Source: Alkalicoccobacillus plakortidis | GTDB taxonomy: Bacteria > Bacillota > Bacilli > Bacillales > Bacillaceae_D | Direction of reading: 5' to 3' | Assembly: GCF_023703085.1 (NCBI RefSeq) | Contig: NZ_JAMQJY010000003.1 | Coordinates: forward strand, 310,001-374,000 | Length of the DNA stretch: 64,000 nt | Shown here: one piece after another, positions 40,696-51,400 of the stretch | Layout of the letters: every line of letters starts with the position of its first letter | Position numbering within the stretch: position 1 is the stretch's first letter | The notes under the pieces: model-generated | What the model was told of the DNA's origin: nothing | Seen by the model: the letters and a program-made list of their open reading frames with translations, nothing else | Database searches by the model: none | Program-made: the position numbers and the translations under genes

Positions 40696-41496
40696 TTATA
40701 ATCTTCCAGACTCAGCACCCGTTGCCAAAAAGAACTTTAGAGCCGTATTTAAAAAAGGTGGAACCACACTCATATGGCCAGTATCTGGTATACATATATA
40801 CTGTGCTTCAATATGATCTTTACCTCTTATTTGTTCATACATCCACTCCGCATCATCAACCATATGTCCTTTTTCATTTTCTCCAACGCCTATTAGAATA
40901 TCTTTAACGTCTAAAGACTTAAATGAATGGACTAACTCTTTTAGGTAACCTTCTTTCCACCAAATTGAAGGGCTTCCTGCTATGTATGTGGAGAACAGAC
41001 TACTTTTATGGATGAGTGTATGCAAAACACACAAACCACCTAGAGAATGTCCAAACAACGCACGTTTGGTCTGATGAAGTGGGTATGCTTTTTCAAGAGA
41101 TGGGATCAGCTCGTTCTCAAAAAATTGGAGAAATGAGCTGACTCCTCCTGTTTGATTCGCTTGCACCTGCTTTAATTGACCTAATTCAGAGCTATCCACC
41201 TTCTCCGTAAAATCATAAAAGCGACTTTGCCTGCAAAATGGTTCATCTGTCTCATAACCGATTCCAACAATGATCGTTGGTGGATACCCATGAGGAGCAC
41301 GTGTTTGTAGACGACTAAATTCTGTTATCGCGCCAAACCACGCATTGCCATCTAGTACAAATAAGACGGGAAAGCCGTCACTTGGTGCTTCAACCGATGG
41401 AATGGAGATATAGATTTGTCGTTTAGGGAAATTCCCATCCGAACTTTCCCAGACAATTGTATTGGGAACTTGATAAGCACCTGTTTGTTTAAACAT
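40696..41496 (-). CDS. besA: Ferri-bacillibactin esterase BesA-like
   Basis: 266-residue alpha/beta hydrolase. Nucleophile GHSLGG, N-terminal VLFVLDGNAWFGA, His in DTGHMSV; belongs to the IroE/Fes-like group. Hydrolyses the trilactone of imported ferric siderophore to release iron. Position directly after feuC, as in the B. subtilis feuABC-ybbA(besA) order, supports the assignment. ATG 41496 with AAAGGAG. Confidence 0.85.
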   Translation of the reverse strand: MFKQTGAYQVPNTIVWESSDGNFPKRQIYISIPSVEAPSDGFPVLFVLDGNAWFGAITEFSRLQTRAPHGYPPTIIVGIGYETDEPFCRQSRFYDFTEKVDSSELGQLKQVQANQTGGVSSFLQFFENELIPSLEKAYPLHQTKRALFGHSLGGLCVLHTLIHKSSLFSTYIAGSPSIWWKEGYLKELVHSFKSLDVKDILIGVGENEKGHMVDDAEWMYEQIRGKDHIEAQYICIPDTGHMSVVPPFLNTALKFFLATGAESGRL

Positions 41497-41512
41497 AACC
41501 GAAGCTCCTTTG

Positions 41513-42548
41513 TTAAGTTGATTTTGCGTTTCGTTTGCTTTGAAATAAAAGAAAGATAAAGTAAGGTACTCCGATAATAGAAATCACTACTCCTACCGGG
41601 AGCTTGGGCAGGCGCAAAAATTGTTTTGGCAATCCAATCAGCGATCATGACGATGATCAAGCCAAGTATGCCACTGGCAGGCAAAACAAACCGATGATGA
41701 ATGCCAACTAACCTTCTTGCTACATGTGGGGCGATTAATCCTACAAAGGCAATGCTTCCAGCAACTGAAACACACGCTGCGATCAACCCAACACTTAGAA
41801 AGATCAAGGTATAGCGTTCTTTTGTAACAGAGAGACCAAGTCCTGTTGCACTTATTTCAGATAGACCAAGTACATCTAGTTTTCTCGCTTTGTAGACAAT
41901 AAATGGTGTTAAAATCAAGATCCAAGGTAGAGTGATTAATACATGCTTCCAATTTGTACTATAGACACTGCCAGCAAGCCAGACAGCCGCCATCTCATAA
42001 TCGCGTGGATTCATCTTTAATGAAACAAACAAAGTTAACGCACCAAATCCAGCAGATATCGCAATACCTGTTAGGATAAAAATTTGCGGGTCAAGTCGTC
42101 CTCTTTCAGTCGCAAAAACTAGAAGTAATACAACAGCAAGCATTCCCCCAACCCAACCTACGATTGGCATCACAAAGATACTAAGCCAATTAATATCAAT
42201 GAGACTTCCTTGTACTAGGAATAAAAAGCACACAACAGTTGCTCCAGCTCCCGCATTAATGCCGAGAATGCCTGGGTCAGCTAAAGGATTACGTGTAATG
42301 CCTTGTAATACTGCTCCTGCTATTCCAAGCCCCATTCCAACAAGCGCACCTAACACAATACGTGGCAAGCGAAAATCAAAGATAACCAAATCTTGACGAG
42401 CATCCACATCTAATCGAAACAGTGTCCTAAATGTCTGGTTAATACTTAATTCATATGATCCGCTTGTTAAGCTTAAATAGAAGGCAACTGAGATGATTAC
42501 GAGACTACTTACTAAAAAGAGCACAAATCGTTTATGTTGATTTTGCAA
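41513..42548 (-). CDS. feuC: Ferric-siderophore ABC permease FeuC, frameshifted
   Basis: FecCD-family permease, 344 residues after repair, TTG 42548 with AGGAGG nine bases upstream. Words LPRIVLGALVGMGLGIAGAVLQGITRNPLADPGILGINAGA and GSIAFVGLIAPHVARRLVG are family hallmarks (shown here in parts). GCTTGG at 41602-41607 breaks the last 30 residues; repaired end reads QLPVGVVISIIGVPYF and stops at 41513. The start overlaps the feuB stop. Confidence 0.88.
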
Positions 42549-43573
42549 ATCGTTTGCCTCCTCTCGTTTTTATTAAATACAAGAGAAAAGGTACCCCAAA
42601 TATGGCCGTCACTACTCCTACTGGTGTCTCAAACGGAAAATTAACCATGCGGCTTACCACATCACTAAATGCTAAAAACAATCCTCCTAATACAGCTGAG
42701 AAAGGAATGATTTTTTTATAATCGTGCCCGACGATAAAACGAGCGATATGAGGTACAGCTAAACCAACAAAAGCAATTCTACCCGCTAATGCCACGGCAA
42801 TGCCTGTTAACACAACAACAGCTAAAAAAGCGAGGCCTTTAATTAATCCTGTTCGTTGCCCTAGTCCAAGCCGACACCTCATCCCCTAAAGCAAGTGCTG
42901 TAATCTGACGCGATAAGCACAGCGCAAATAGGATTCCCGCTAGAATAAATGGCGCAACGGATGCAACCAACGCAAGATCCATTTGATGCAATCTTGCGCT
43001 ATACCAGAAACCAACGTCCTGTGAGACTTGAAAATAAAGTGCCATTGCTTGAGCGATGCTCCCGAAAAATGTCCCGATAATTGTGCCTAAAATAGCAAGA
43101 CGTACAGGAGAAAATCCTTGAGGCAACGAGGCTGCAATGCCAAAGACAATAAGTGACGCAATGGCAGATCCCAAAATAGAAGATCCAATCATCATAAAAG
43201 AGGACACACCAGAAAATAAAACCATAACGGAGGTAACCATTAGCAATGAACCATCCGTCACTCCCATGATAGAAGGCGAGGCCAAGTAATTCCAGGTCAC
43301 ACCTTGCATCAAGGCACCAGAAACAGCAAGACTAGCACCTATTAAGATCGCACCCATTAAACGCGGTAATCGTTTATACACAATGACCTGATGATCTGTA
43401 TTTGTTGCGTCATAGTGGAGCGCTACTTGGAAAACCGTGTTCCATTCCATTGATTTTGCTCCAATGGCTAATGAACACCATCCAACCACAACAGTTATAC
43501 AGAAAAAACCAGCCCAAAGAAGAAAAGACAAAGGTCGTTTTCCTAACTTGGGCTGGAATGTGCTAGTTTTCAA
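42532..43573 (-). CDS. feuB: Ferric-siderophore ABC permease FeuB, frameshifted
   Basis: 346 residues after repair, TTG 43573 overlapping the feuA stop. FecCD family (RLPRLMGAILIGASLAVSG, GLAVPHIARFIVG). CCAAGC (minus GCTTGG) at 42866-42871 splits it; repaired ALGDEVSAGLGQRTGLIK is the cytosolic coupling region. Forms the membrane pore with FeuC. Confidence 0.88.
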
Positions 43574-44534
43574 AAAGTGAGGTCACTTCATTTAAAAATG
43601 CCATCCGGCTCCAAGATGGCCCGCCTTCAGACAGCGGATCAATGATGTTTACATAGGTTTGATCCTCTGTCAGTGCTGGTACATTATCCAAGATTGGATC
43701 CTGCTTTAGTTGATCAATGATTTCAGTCTCTGCACCTGAATTTTCAGCCGCAGCGTCCTGTATAAACAAATAATCCGGATTAATCTCAGCAAGCTGTTCA
43801 ATCGAAATCAACTCTTGAGCTTGCGCAGCTTCAGTAACCACCGGTGCAGCAATGTCTAAGTCATCGTATAATATTGAATTAACAAAAATGGAACTTGGAT
43901 AAATATAAAGATCGTTATTTCTTACGCGAACGGCTAAAACCGTTTTATCATCTAATTGATCACCGATACTCTCTTTCGCTTCATCTAGTTCGGAATAATA
44001 AGACGCAATTGATTCTGTTGCCAAGTCCTCTTTACCAGTCAGCTGACCCAAAAACTCTAAGCTTTCCTCCCAATCTGAAGCAATATGAGAGATCTTAATT
44101 GTTGGCGCTACTTTTTCAAGCTCCTCCACGACTTCAGGCGGAAACTTTGTTGAAGCTAATATGACATCCGGGTCAAGTGATAGTATCTTTTCTACATCTG
44201 GCTCTGTTTTTTCACCAATTGGTTCAGCGTTACTAGTAATCGGCGCAAACATGTCTGGCACACTGCCTCCCACTGTCATCACACCTATTGGTTCAACATC
44301 TAAGACAAGAGAATCCTCCATTGCTTCCATCGCACCTGTGACAACAATTCGCTCTACATTTTCAGGAATTGTGTAGTCTTCTCCTAAATATGTTACTACT
44401 TGCTCTCCACTTGATTCACTCTCACTAGCCGATCCCTCTTGCTCCGTTCCTTCCGTTTCTTCTGCCTGAGATCCACACGCTGCCAACATAAGGACGCATG
44501 CCAATACAGATGTATGTAATAAAGCTTTTTTCAT
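43563..44534 (-). CDS. feuA: Siderophore-binding lipoprotein FeuA
   Basis: 323 residues. Lipobox LMLAACGS, acidic linker, then a class III binding-protein fold (YTIPENVERIVVTGA, FAPITSNAEPIGEKTEPDVEKIL, LSEGGPSWSRMAFLNEV). Captures ferric bacillibactin or related catecholates outside the membrane. First gene of feuABC-besA; a Fur box overlaps its promoter region. Confidence 0.88.
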   Translation of the reverse strand: MKKALLHTSVLACVLMLAACGSQAEETEGTEQEGSASESESSGEQVVTYLGEDYTIPENVERIVVTGAMEAMEDSLVLDVEPIGVMTVGGSVPDMFAPITSNAEPIGEKTEPDVEKILSLDPDVILASTKFPPEVVEELEKVAPTIKISHIASDWEESLEFLGQLTGKEDLATESIASYYSELDEAKESIGDQLDDKTVLAVRVRNNDLYIYPSSIFVNSILYDDLDIAAPVVTEAAQAQELISIEQLAEINPDYLFIQDAAAENSGAETEIIDQLKQDPILDNVPALTEDQTYVNIIDPLSEGGPSWSRMAFLNEVTSLFEN

Positions 44535-44547
44535 TTTATCCCTCCGA

Positions 44548-44562
44548 TGAGAATGATTATCA
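44548..44562. promoter_or_regulatory. Fur box upstream of feuA
   Basis: TGAGAATGATTATCA, a 7-1-7 Fur site with one mismatch to TGATAAT-N-ATTATCA, ending 14 bases before the feuA ATG. Confidence 0.9.
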
Positions 44563-44611
44563 ACTTCGTTTATTATATTAAATAATCACACTCATGCACA
44601 TGGATTTTTTT

Positions 44612-46138
44612 TCACTCCACCATGGACAGAAGTTGTTTTTTTAGGAAAAGTAGTTTTTTATATTGAGCTGTAGCGGAATATTCAAACCACAAATCAGAGG
44701 GTAACGAAATCACTTGATTGTTCCTGATTGCTGACATACCAAGCCAAATCTCATCTGCACGTAATTCTTCATAAAATGATTCCGTTTGATGATCATGCAG
44801 ATGCAGAACCCAAAGTTGTGAAGGTTCTTTTTCAGCCAACTGCGTAAGGTTTATCTCAGCATTTGGCATTGTTTTTTGAAAGCCTACATCCTCAAATAAG
44901 TCTTGGATTCCCTTATTTGCATACAGAAATATAGACTGACCTTTAATACAAATAATTGTAGGTGGCTGAACTTTTTTATCCGCTATTAGTTCTCTACATT
45001 CTTCCACGACATCATCATATTGCTTCAAGAAATGCGTAGCCTCTTGTTCACCCCTGATTTCATTAGCAATAGTCAGTAGCTGATGACGCCAAGTTTTCGA
45101 TGAATCAAGTAATAGAACCTCTGAATCTATTTGTTTTAATAAGTGTTGCTGCTCCTCTGAAACTTGTTTTTTTGCAATCACTAGATTTGGTTGCACATAC
45201 TGGATCTGTTTGAGATTCGCTCTCCAATCTAGATCCGCCCGGTACGCACTTAAATGAACCGGTACATCGTGTTGATATTGTTCAAAATAGGCTTTTGTCC
45301 ATTTCGGATGCATAGGAGCTGCGTATGGTACACAGTGCAGGGCGAGTAAATCTCCCAATACGTCTTTATCATAAGCAGCTACCTTTAACCGATGTATCTC
45401 TCGATAAAAGCTAGGCGCTTTACCTGTTTCTTTTTTAAACTTCCTACTAAAATAAAATTCATCGTCGTAGCCTACGTGAGCACTAATTTCTTTTAGAGGT
45501 AAGGGCGTTGTACGTAACAACTTCTTGGCCTCTGCTATTTTTACTTTTGTAGAAAATTGATTAATCGATTTCCCCGTTTCTTTCTTAAACTCTGTACTTA
45601 AATACGTAGATGTTACCTTTGAAAGCTTTGCTAGCTCACCTAACCGGTGCCTATTGCAAGGATGCTCTTCCATCCATGTCTTGATCTGTTTGACCTTGTC
45701 TAAAGATGTGAGACTACCTTGGTTGATGCACGTATATAAAGCTCGTTGGAAGATTAATTGTTGTTCGAAAATATCTGTATCATCTATCGTTAGGATGTGT
45801 GACCAATCTAGCTCAACCTTGCCAGAGGTTTTTTTAAATTGATACTCGACATTTGCCACTAAAGTGCTGCTGTCTATTTCCTCATATAATTGAAAATAAA
45901 AAAGCGCCCCTTCTACTCCAGCCTCTACTGATGTGATTTCGTAGGATTCACCGGCATTGATCACAAAAAAGTGATCAGGTGTCAGTTCACGTTCATTTAA
46001 TCCATATGTCATTTTGGCATTCCCGCTATAAATAACAATTAACATATAATGATCAGCATAACTTGGTCCCTTTGGCCACGTTCCAGCACATGTCTTGACC
46101 TCTTTTAAGCGAACAGTTGCCATTTTCCAATCTAGCAT
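44612..46138 (-). CDS. btr: AraC regulator with siderophore-binding domain (Btr-like)
   Basis: 508 residues from ATG 46138 (GGTAGGGGATAAA upstream). Three parts: N-terminal cupin-like region, AraC double HTH (residues 175-260; LGELAKLSKVTSTYLSTEFKK and HVGYDDEFYFSRKFKKETG), then a FecB-like binding-protein domain (residues 270-508). This fusion is diagnostic of Btr, which activates feuABC when bound by bacillibactin. Lies between dhb and feu with its own Fur box. Confidence 0.9.
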   Translation of the reverse strand: MLDWKMATVRLKEVKTCAGTWPKGPSYADHYMLIVIYSGNAKMTYGLNERELTPDHFFVINAGESYEITSVEAGVEGALFYFQLYEEIDSSTLVANVEYQFKKTSGKVELDWSHILTIDDTDIFEQQLIFQRALYTCINQGSLTSLDKVKQIKTWMEEHPCNRHRLGELAKLSKVTSTYLSTEFKKETGKSINQFSTKVKIAEAKKLLRTTPLPLKEISAHVGYDDEFYFSRKFKKETGKAPSFYREIHRLKVAAYDKDVLGDLLALHCVPYAAPMHPKWTKAYFEQYQHDVPVHLSAYRADLDWRANLKQIQYVQPNLVIAKKQVSEEQQHLLKQIDSEVLLLDSSKTWRHQLLTIANEIRGEQEATHFLKQYDDVVEECRELIADKKVQPPTIICIKGQSIFLYANKGIQDLFEDVGFQKTMPNAEINLTQLAEKEPSQLWVLHLHDHQTESFYEELRADEIWLGMSAIRNNQVISLPSDLWFEYSATAQYKKLLFLKKQLLSMVE

Positions 46139-46159
46139 TTTATCCCCTACCAACATAAT

Positions 46160-46174
46160 TGATAATAATTCTCA
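46160..46174. promoter_or_regulatory. Fur box upstream of btr
   Basis: TGATAATAATTCTCA, 7-1-7 Fur site, 22 bases before the btr ATG. Confidence 0.88.
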
Positions 46175-46210
46175 TTATAACGCAAAAATCCACTCTTTGC
46201 TAAGAGCAGC

Positions 46211-46868
46211 TTAATGAGGTGTAAGAGATTCAATGGTCTCTTTAATGATCTCAATAGATTCCAAGTCTTTTTTTGTTCCACAAATGGCTAGGGCATAACC
46301 TTTAATGAGATTGATTCGCCTACAAGAGAATGAATGTTTCTTTTGTAAATCTATTGGAGTCATGCAATCTGATTCGAGCTGTGCTTCTTGAATGAGAATG
46401 GTAGAAAGCTCCTTGTACAGACCACAGCCTGTTGCTTTTACATACGCTTCCTTTACCGTCCACAACGGGAAAAAGATTTGTTCATTAAGATGATTACACT
46501 CCGGAAAACAAGCAGTGTAGAGATCTGTTTGAATGGGTTTCATTTGTTCGATATCAATTCCAATCTCTTCATCAGCAAATACACACACTACCCAATCTCC
46601 AGAATGGCTACAATTAAAATGAACATCTTGATCTTTGATTCTTGGTTTTCCGTACTGTTCTTGAGTAAAGGTACAGGACTGCCCAAACTTTTTTTCCATT
46701 TGGTTCTGTACAAGCCTTTCTGATATCCATAGCTGCCAAGCTCGTTGCAGGCATTTTTGCTTTAAAATTCTCCCCTGTCGTTTGCTCGAAACAAACGGTA
46801 GACGAGAGTTTAACGAACTCCAAGCTCATCTCATTAGGGATACGACTATAACAAATCTGTGCCATCAT
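46211..46868 (-). CDS. Sfp-type 4'-phosphopantetheinyl transferase, frameshifted
   Basis: 218 residues after repair. Conserved PPTase motifs: QEQYGKPRI, FNCSHSGDWVVCVF, EEIGIDIEQMKP and PLWTVKEAYVKATGCGL. CCAAGC at 46820-46825 splits the N-terminal 30 residues; repaired text SRLPFVSSKRQGRILKQK matches the family. It overlaps the MFS gene stop. It primes the carrier domains of DhbB and DhbF, and the location inside the dhb operon is informative, since in B. subtilis sfp lies elsewhere. Confidence 0.85.
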
Positions 46869-48289
46869 CCGGTTTTCCTTTTAGCTTCTTGTTTTTGAAT
46901 CATCTTTTCTTTTAAGATCGATTCATTTTCTTTTGTTAATTTTGCAGCTGAAATGAAAGCAACAAATAGGAGTAAACAAGCAGCTATTAAGGACATACGA
47001 TATGGAACATCAGCACCTGTGCCTATCATAGGAAGGTCATTCGGTAATGCTAGCATAAATGATAGCAGGACAACACCTACCGCAGAACCTACTCGACTTA
47101 ATACTTGGAACAGTGCTGTGGCGTGTCCCATTTGTTCCTTGCTAATTGTTGCAAATGCAGACATATTAATAGCCCCCACAGCATGTCCTAAACACACACC
47201 TACTGAGAAGGAGAGCACTCGAATCACCCATGGATTTGTGTCGGCACTGATTTGTGCCAAGAGCAAATAGATTATAGCTGTTAGGCACACTCCTATTTGT
47301 ACAACCAGCTTTGGTCCGAATCTCTTAAAAGAATAAGGCATGATCTGTGAAGCAAGCATGAGACCAAGTGCCTCAGGGAATAAGACAAGCCCCGACTCAA
47401 GTGCCGTTGCATCAAATACCTGCTGATACATCAGTGGGAATACATAGATTAGTCCTAGCAACGCGCCAGCACAAGCGGCCATACTAATCGTCATCGATCG
47501 ATACAATGGGTTTGTAAATAACCGAACATGTAGCAGCGGATTCGGTTGATTCCACTCCACTTTTGCGAGTCCAGCTATACATAATAGTCCAATGATTAAG
47601 AGTAGACTGATAGAAGTTGAAAAACCTCTTTCCTGTCCCAAATATAAAGCAAGCATAAGCAGGACAAGTCCAGGGCCTGCGAGTAATAACCCTTTATAAT
47701 CAAAGGTTGATTGCTTGGCTCCTTTATCGACTTTCACATAATAAAGCGCGAGTAGGATAGCTACAATTCCAATAGGCAAATTGATAAAAAAGGCTAATCT
47801 CCACGTTGCATATTCTACAAAAAATCCTCCAACGATTGGTCCTAATGCCGGAGCTAGTGCAATGGGTAGAATGAGTGCGCGAGATAATTTTAAGCGCTCT
47901 TCAGGTGGGAATGTTCTAAATAAAATAGCCATAGCCACCGGTGTTAACAATCCTCCTGATGCTCCCTGTGCCATTCTGCCGAGATTTAGTGAGACAATGT
48001 TGGTAGAGAGACCACACCAAACGGATGCCAATGTAAAACCTGCAAATGCAAAAAGAAAAATCACCTTTGCCCCGTATCGTTGAGCTAACCAACCTGCAGC
48101 CGGCATCGTAAAGGCTAAACTAGCTAGGTAGCTGATATTGATCATTCCTGTTTGCTCTGGTTTCAACGAAAAATCATGACTAATCGTAGCTAGCGCGACA
48201 TTCACAATCGTTGTATCCAAGGATACCGTGAACATTGCCATCACATAGACAATACAAATGATTTTCTTTTGATTATTCATGTTGCTCAC
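46865..48289 (-). CDS. MFS transporter, DHA2 (14-helix) family, probable siderophore exporter
   Basis: 474 residues with DHA2 words MFTVSLDTTIVNVALATI and GAKVIFLFAFAGFTLAS, then RMAQGASGGLLTPVAM. GTG 48289 overlaps the mbtH stop; ATG 48280 is an alternative start. Between mbtH and sfp in the dhb operon, so bacillibactin export is the likely job (B. subtilis uses YmfE/YmfD). Proton-drug antiport in the family. Confidence 0.82.
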   Translation of the reverse strand: MSNMNNQKKIICIVYVMAMFTVSLDTTIVNVALATISHDFSLKPEQTGMINISYLASLAFTMPAAGWLAQRYGAKVIFLFAFAGFTLASVWCGLSTNIVSLNLGRMAQGASGGLLTPVAMAILFRTFPPEERLKLSRALILPIALAPALGPIVGGFFVEYATWRLAFFINLPIGIVAILLALYYVKVDKGAKQSTFDYKGLLLAGPGLVLLMLALYLGQERGFSTSISLLLIIGLLCIAGLAKVEWNQPNPLLHVRLFTNPLYRSMTISMAACAGALLGLIYVFPLMYQQVFDATALESGLVLFPEALGLMLASQIMPYSFKRFGPKLVVQIGVCLTAIIYLLLAQISADTNPWVIRVLSFSVGVCLGHAVGAINMSAFATISKEQMGHATALFQVLSRVGSAVGVVLLSFMLALPNDLPMIGTGADVPYRMSLIAACLLLFVAFISAAKLTKENESILKEKMIQKQEAKRKTG

Positions 48290-48490
48290 TTTTCACGCAC
48301 AGTTTGAACCAAGGACAACTTACCAGAGCTGTCCACGTTCAAATCGGTCCAATGTGTTTCTATATAGTCCTCACACTCTTGCTTGTTCCCCTCAAAAACA
48401 ACCTGCCACCCAAGCTGGAACCTGCATCCATGCTTGCCAAAGAGAGTGTTCGTTTTTTTCATTTTTTAATACAAGTGTTTGTCTATTCAT
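48286..48490 (-). CDS. MbtH-like NRPS chaperone, frameshifted
   Basis: 67 residues after repair, below ordinary size cut-offs and split by CCAAGC at 48410-48415. Repaired text: EHSLWQAWMQVPAGWQVVFE then NKQECEDYIETHWTDLNV. The conserved S-L-W, V-P-x-G-W and W-T-D pattern identifies MbtH. Its ATG overlaps the dhbF stop (ATGA). It should bind the A domains of DhbF and/or DhbE. Confidence 0.85.
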
Positions 48491-51400
48491 ATTGTATTCT
48501 CTCCCGTTAGTTTATTTGAAACAACTTCTGCAATCTCCCGGAGAGGACCAGGCTGGCACATATCTTTATGCCGGCAATCTACATCATAAACCTCAACACC
48601 CGCTGTGAAAAAAGGATTCCAAATGTCTGGTCCAACATAAGACAACCAATCAGGTATTTGCAGTGAGCGGAAGAAAACGGTTTTCCCATGATAAATAGAT
48701 GGCTTGTGCTCACGTAAACATTGAACAGCATTGATATAGCATTGTCTCATACGATTGATTGTGTCTCGATCTAAGCTTGCTAACGCACTACCCTCTTGAG
48801 TCAATATGGTGATAACATCGTCCATAGTTAGTGTGTCGATGGACTCGAAATCCGCTTGGGTCAAAACCTGCTAAAGCCAGTAACCCGATTAATGACTCTT
48901 CTTCAGTTGGAGTTCCCTCTGCTTGATAGAATTGCCTTGGATGAGCATCCAGAATAAAGAGATCAGAAACGTCTTCTCCTTCCGCGGCAAGAAGAATCGC
49001 CATCTCTTGAATGACATTCCCACCTAAGGACCAGCCTAATAGTCGATATGGACCTGATGACTGAATAGATTTTAATTGTCGGATGTAGTCTTTGGCCATT
49101 TCAGTAATCGTACTAGGCATCTTCTCCTCACGACCGATGCCTCGAGCTTGAAGACCATAGATTGGCACTTCCCCATTAATTTGGCTTAATAATCCCGCGT
49201 AGCACCAACTCAATCCTCCAGCCGGATGGATACAAAACAGCGGTTGATCACTTCCATTTTTCCGCAATGGCAACAGCACATCTAGTGCATGACTTGTGCC
49301 TTTGGTATTGAGCTTGTCTGATAAACCAGCAACCGTTGGCTCTTCAAACAATACGGCAAGGCTTAGTGACACACCAAATTGTTTATTTAAACGTTTGATT
49401 AACTCGACTGCGATAAGAGAATGTCCTCCTAGATCAAAGAAATGATCATGAATACCTACTTGCGGTTGATCTAGGACTTCGGCAAATAGCTCACACAAAA
49501 CCTGCTCTTGAGGAGTTCGTGGAGGCGCTTCATGTTTCGCATAGTCAAACGCTTGGTCCTGGTAATGCTTTTTCATCGAGCTTTCCATTGGTTGTTAATG
49601 GAAGCTCTTCTAGCACTTCATATGAAGCAGGCATCATGTATTCAGGTAATATGGCGGTAAGGTGCGCTTGCAGTTGTTCGATCTCACCTGTCTTCTCCAT
49701 TACCAGATAGGAAATCAATTGCTTATCTTCATTTACATTCTCGTAAAGGATCGTTGCTGCCTGTTTAACTTCATTTGATTCAAGAATTGCTGCATCTATC
49801 TCACCGAGCTCAATACGGTGTCCTCTCACTTTTACTTGTTTATCAGAGCGACCCATATACACAAGCAAACCGTTTTTTTGAATTCTTGCTAGGTCCCCTG
49901 TGCGGTACATCCGACTGCCCGGCTCACCAAATGGATTGGCAATAAATCGCTCAGCCGTTAATGAAGGTCTGCCTACATATCCATCTGCTAACCCCGCTCC
50001 GCTTACGTACATTTCACCAGTCATTCCGTCTGGCACGGGTTGTAGCCAATCATCTAGCACATAGATAGATAGATCAGGGATCGGACTTCCGATGTGACTT
50101 TGATCTCGTTTTCCAGGTTCAACTTCTGCATACGTAACATGCACCGTTGTTTCAGTAATGCCATACATATTGATCAGCTTTGCAGGATGACCAATCTTAT
50201 ACCACGATGTGAGTTTGGCAAAATCTAACGCTTCTCCTCCAAAGATAATGGCTCGTAACGAGAGTTGTTTTGCTAGATCTACATGCTCTAAGCATTGCTC
50301 AGCCAGCGCATAAAAGGCTGACGGAGTTTGGTTCAGTATCGTCACCTTTTCCTCAACTAGTCTGTGTAAAAAGGCTTCGGGTGAACGCGCTTCTTCTTGA
50401 GGGATCAGCACAACCTTTGCTCCATGAAGTAAAGCACCCCAAAACTCCCATACCGCAAAGTCGAACGCATAGGAATGAAACATCGACCACACATCAGCTG
50501 ACGAGAATTCGTACCAGGTATTTGTTTCTTCAAAAAGTCTCCACACGTTTTGATGCGCAACTCGAACTCCCTTAGGTTTGCCCGTTGAACCAGATGTATA
50601 GATGATATACGTTGGGTCTCTCTCTGAACGTTGAATCCCTTCTAAATTGGTGATAGAGCGATTTTGAATTCTTTTATTTGTTTCATCTAAATCAAGAGCA
50701 ATAACTGGACACTTTGTATTCAAATCGTGGTTCAACTCTGTTGTCGTTACTAAACAAGATGGACTTGCATCCTGAATGATAAATTGTAGTCTCTCTAATG
50801 GGTTTGCAGGATCAAGTGGTACATAGGCAGCCCCTGTTTTTAAGATAGCTAGAAGTGTTGTAGCCAAATCAAGCGAGCGTGATAAAGCCACTGCCACATA
50901 ATCTCCATGCCCTACTCCACTAGCTACTAATTCATAGGCAAGCTGATTAGCTCTACTATTAAGCTCATAATAAGTTAGAGTTTCATCTTTGTACGTCAAA
51001 GCGACACTAGCTTGATGCTGACGTGCAACCTCTTCAAAGGAGCTAGCTAAATGGCCGAATTGCTTCCTACTCTTCACTGAGCCACTCTTTAACTCCTGCA
51101 CTTTTTCTTCACTAATAAGTTGTAATGCTCCAATTGAAGAATCAGGTTTAGACGTAACCTGACGCAACACACGTAACCACTGGCTTGCCATATCAGCTAT
51201 TCGCTCTTCCGTGAACAAATCGGTTCGATACTCAATTCGAGCATCTAATCGATTACTGTGTTCATCCAACTCAAATGTGAGGTCAAATTTAGCTGATCCC
51301 ACTGGCTCTATTCTTGTTTGTGTGGATACACCCTCAAAGCTAACCTGTGCTTCTGGGGTTTGCTGAAGCACAAACATCACTTGAAACAACGGATTCCGCC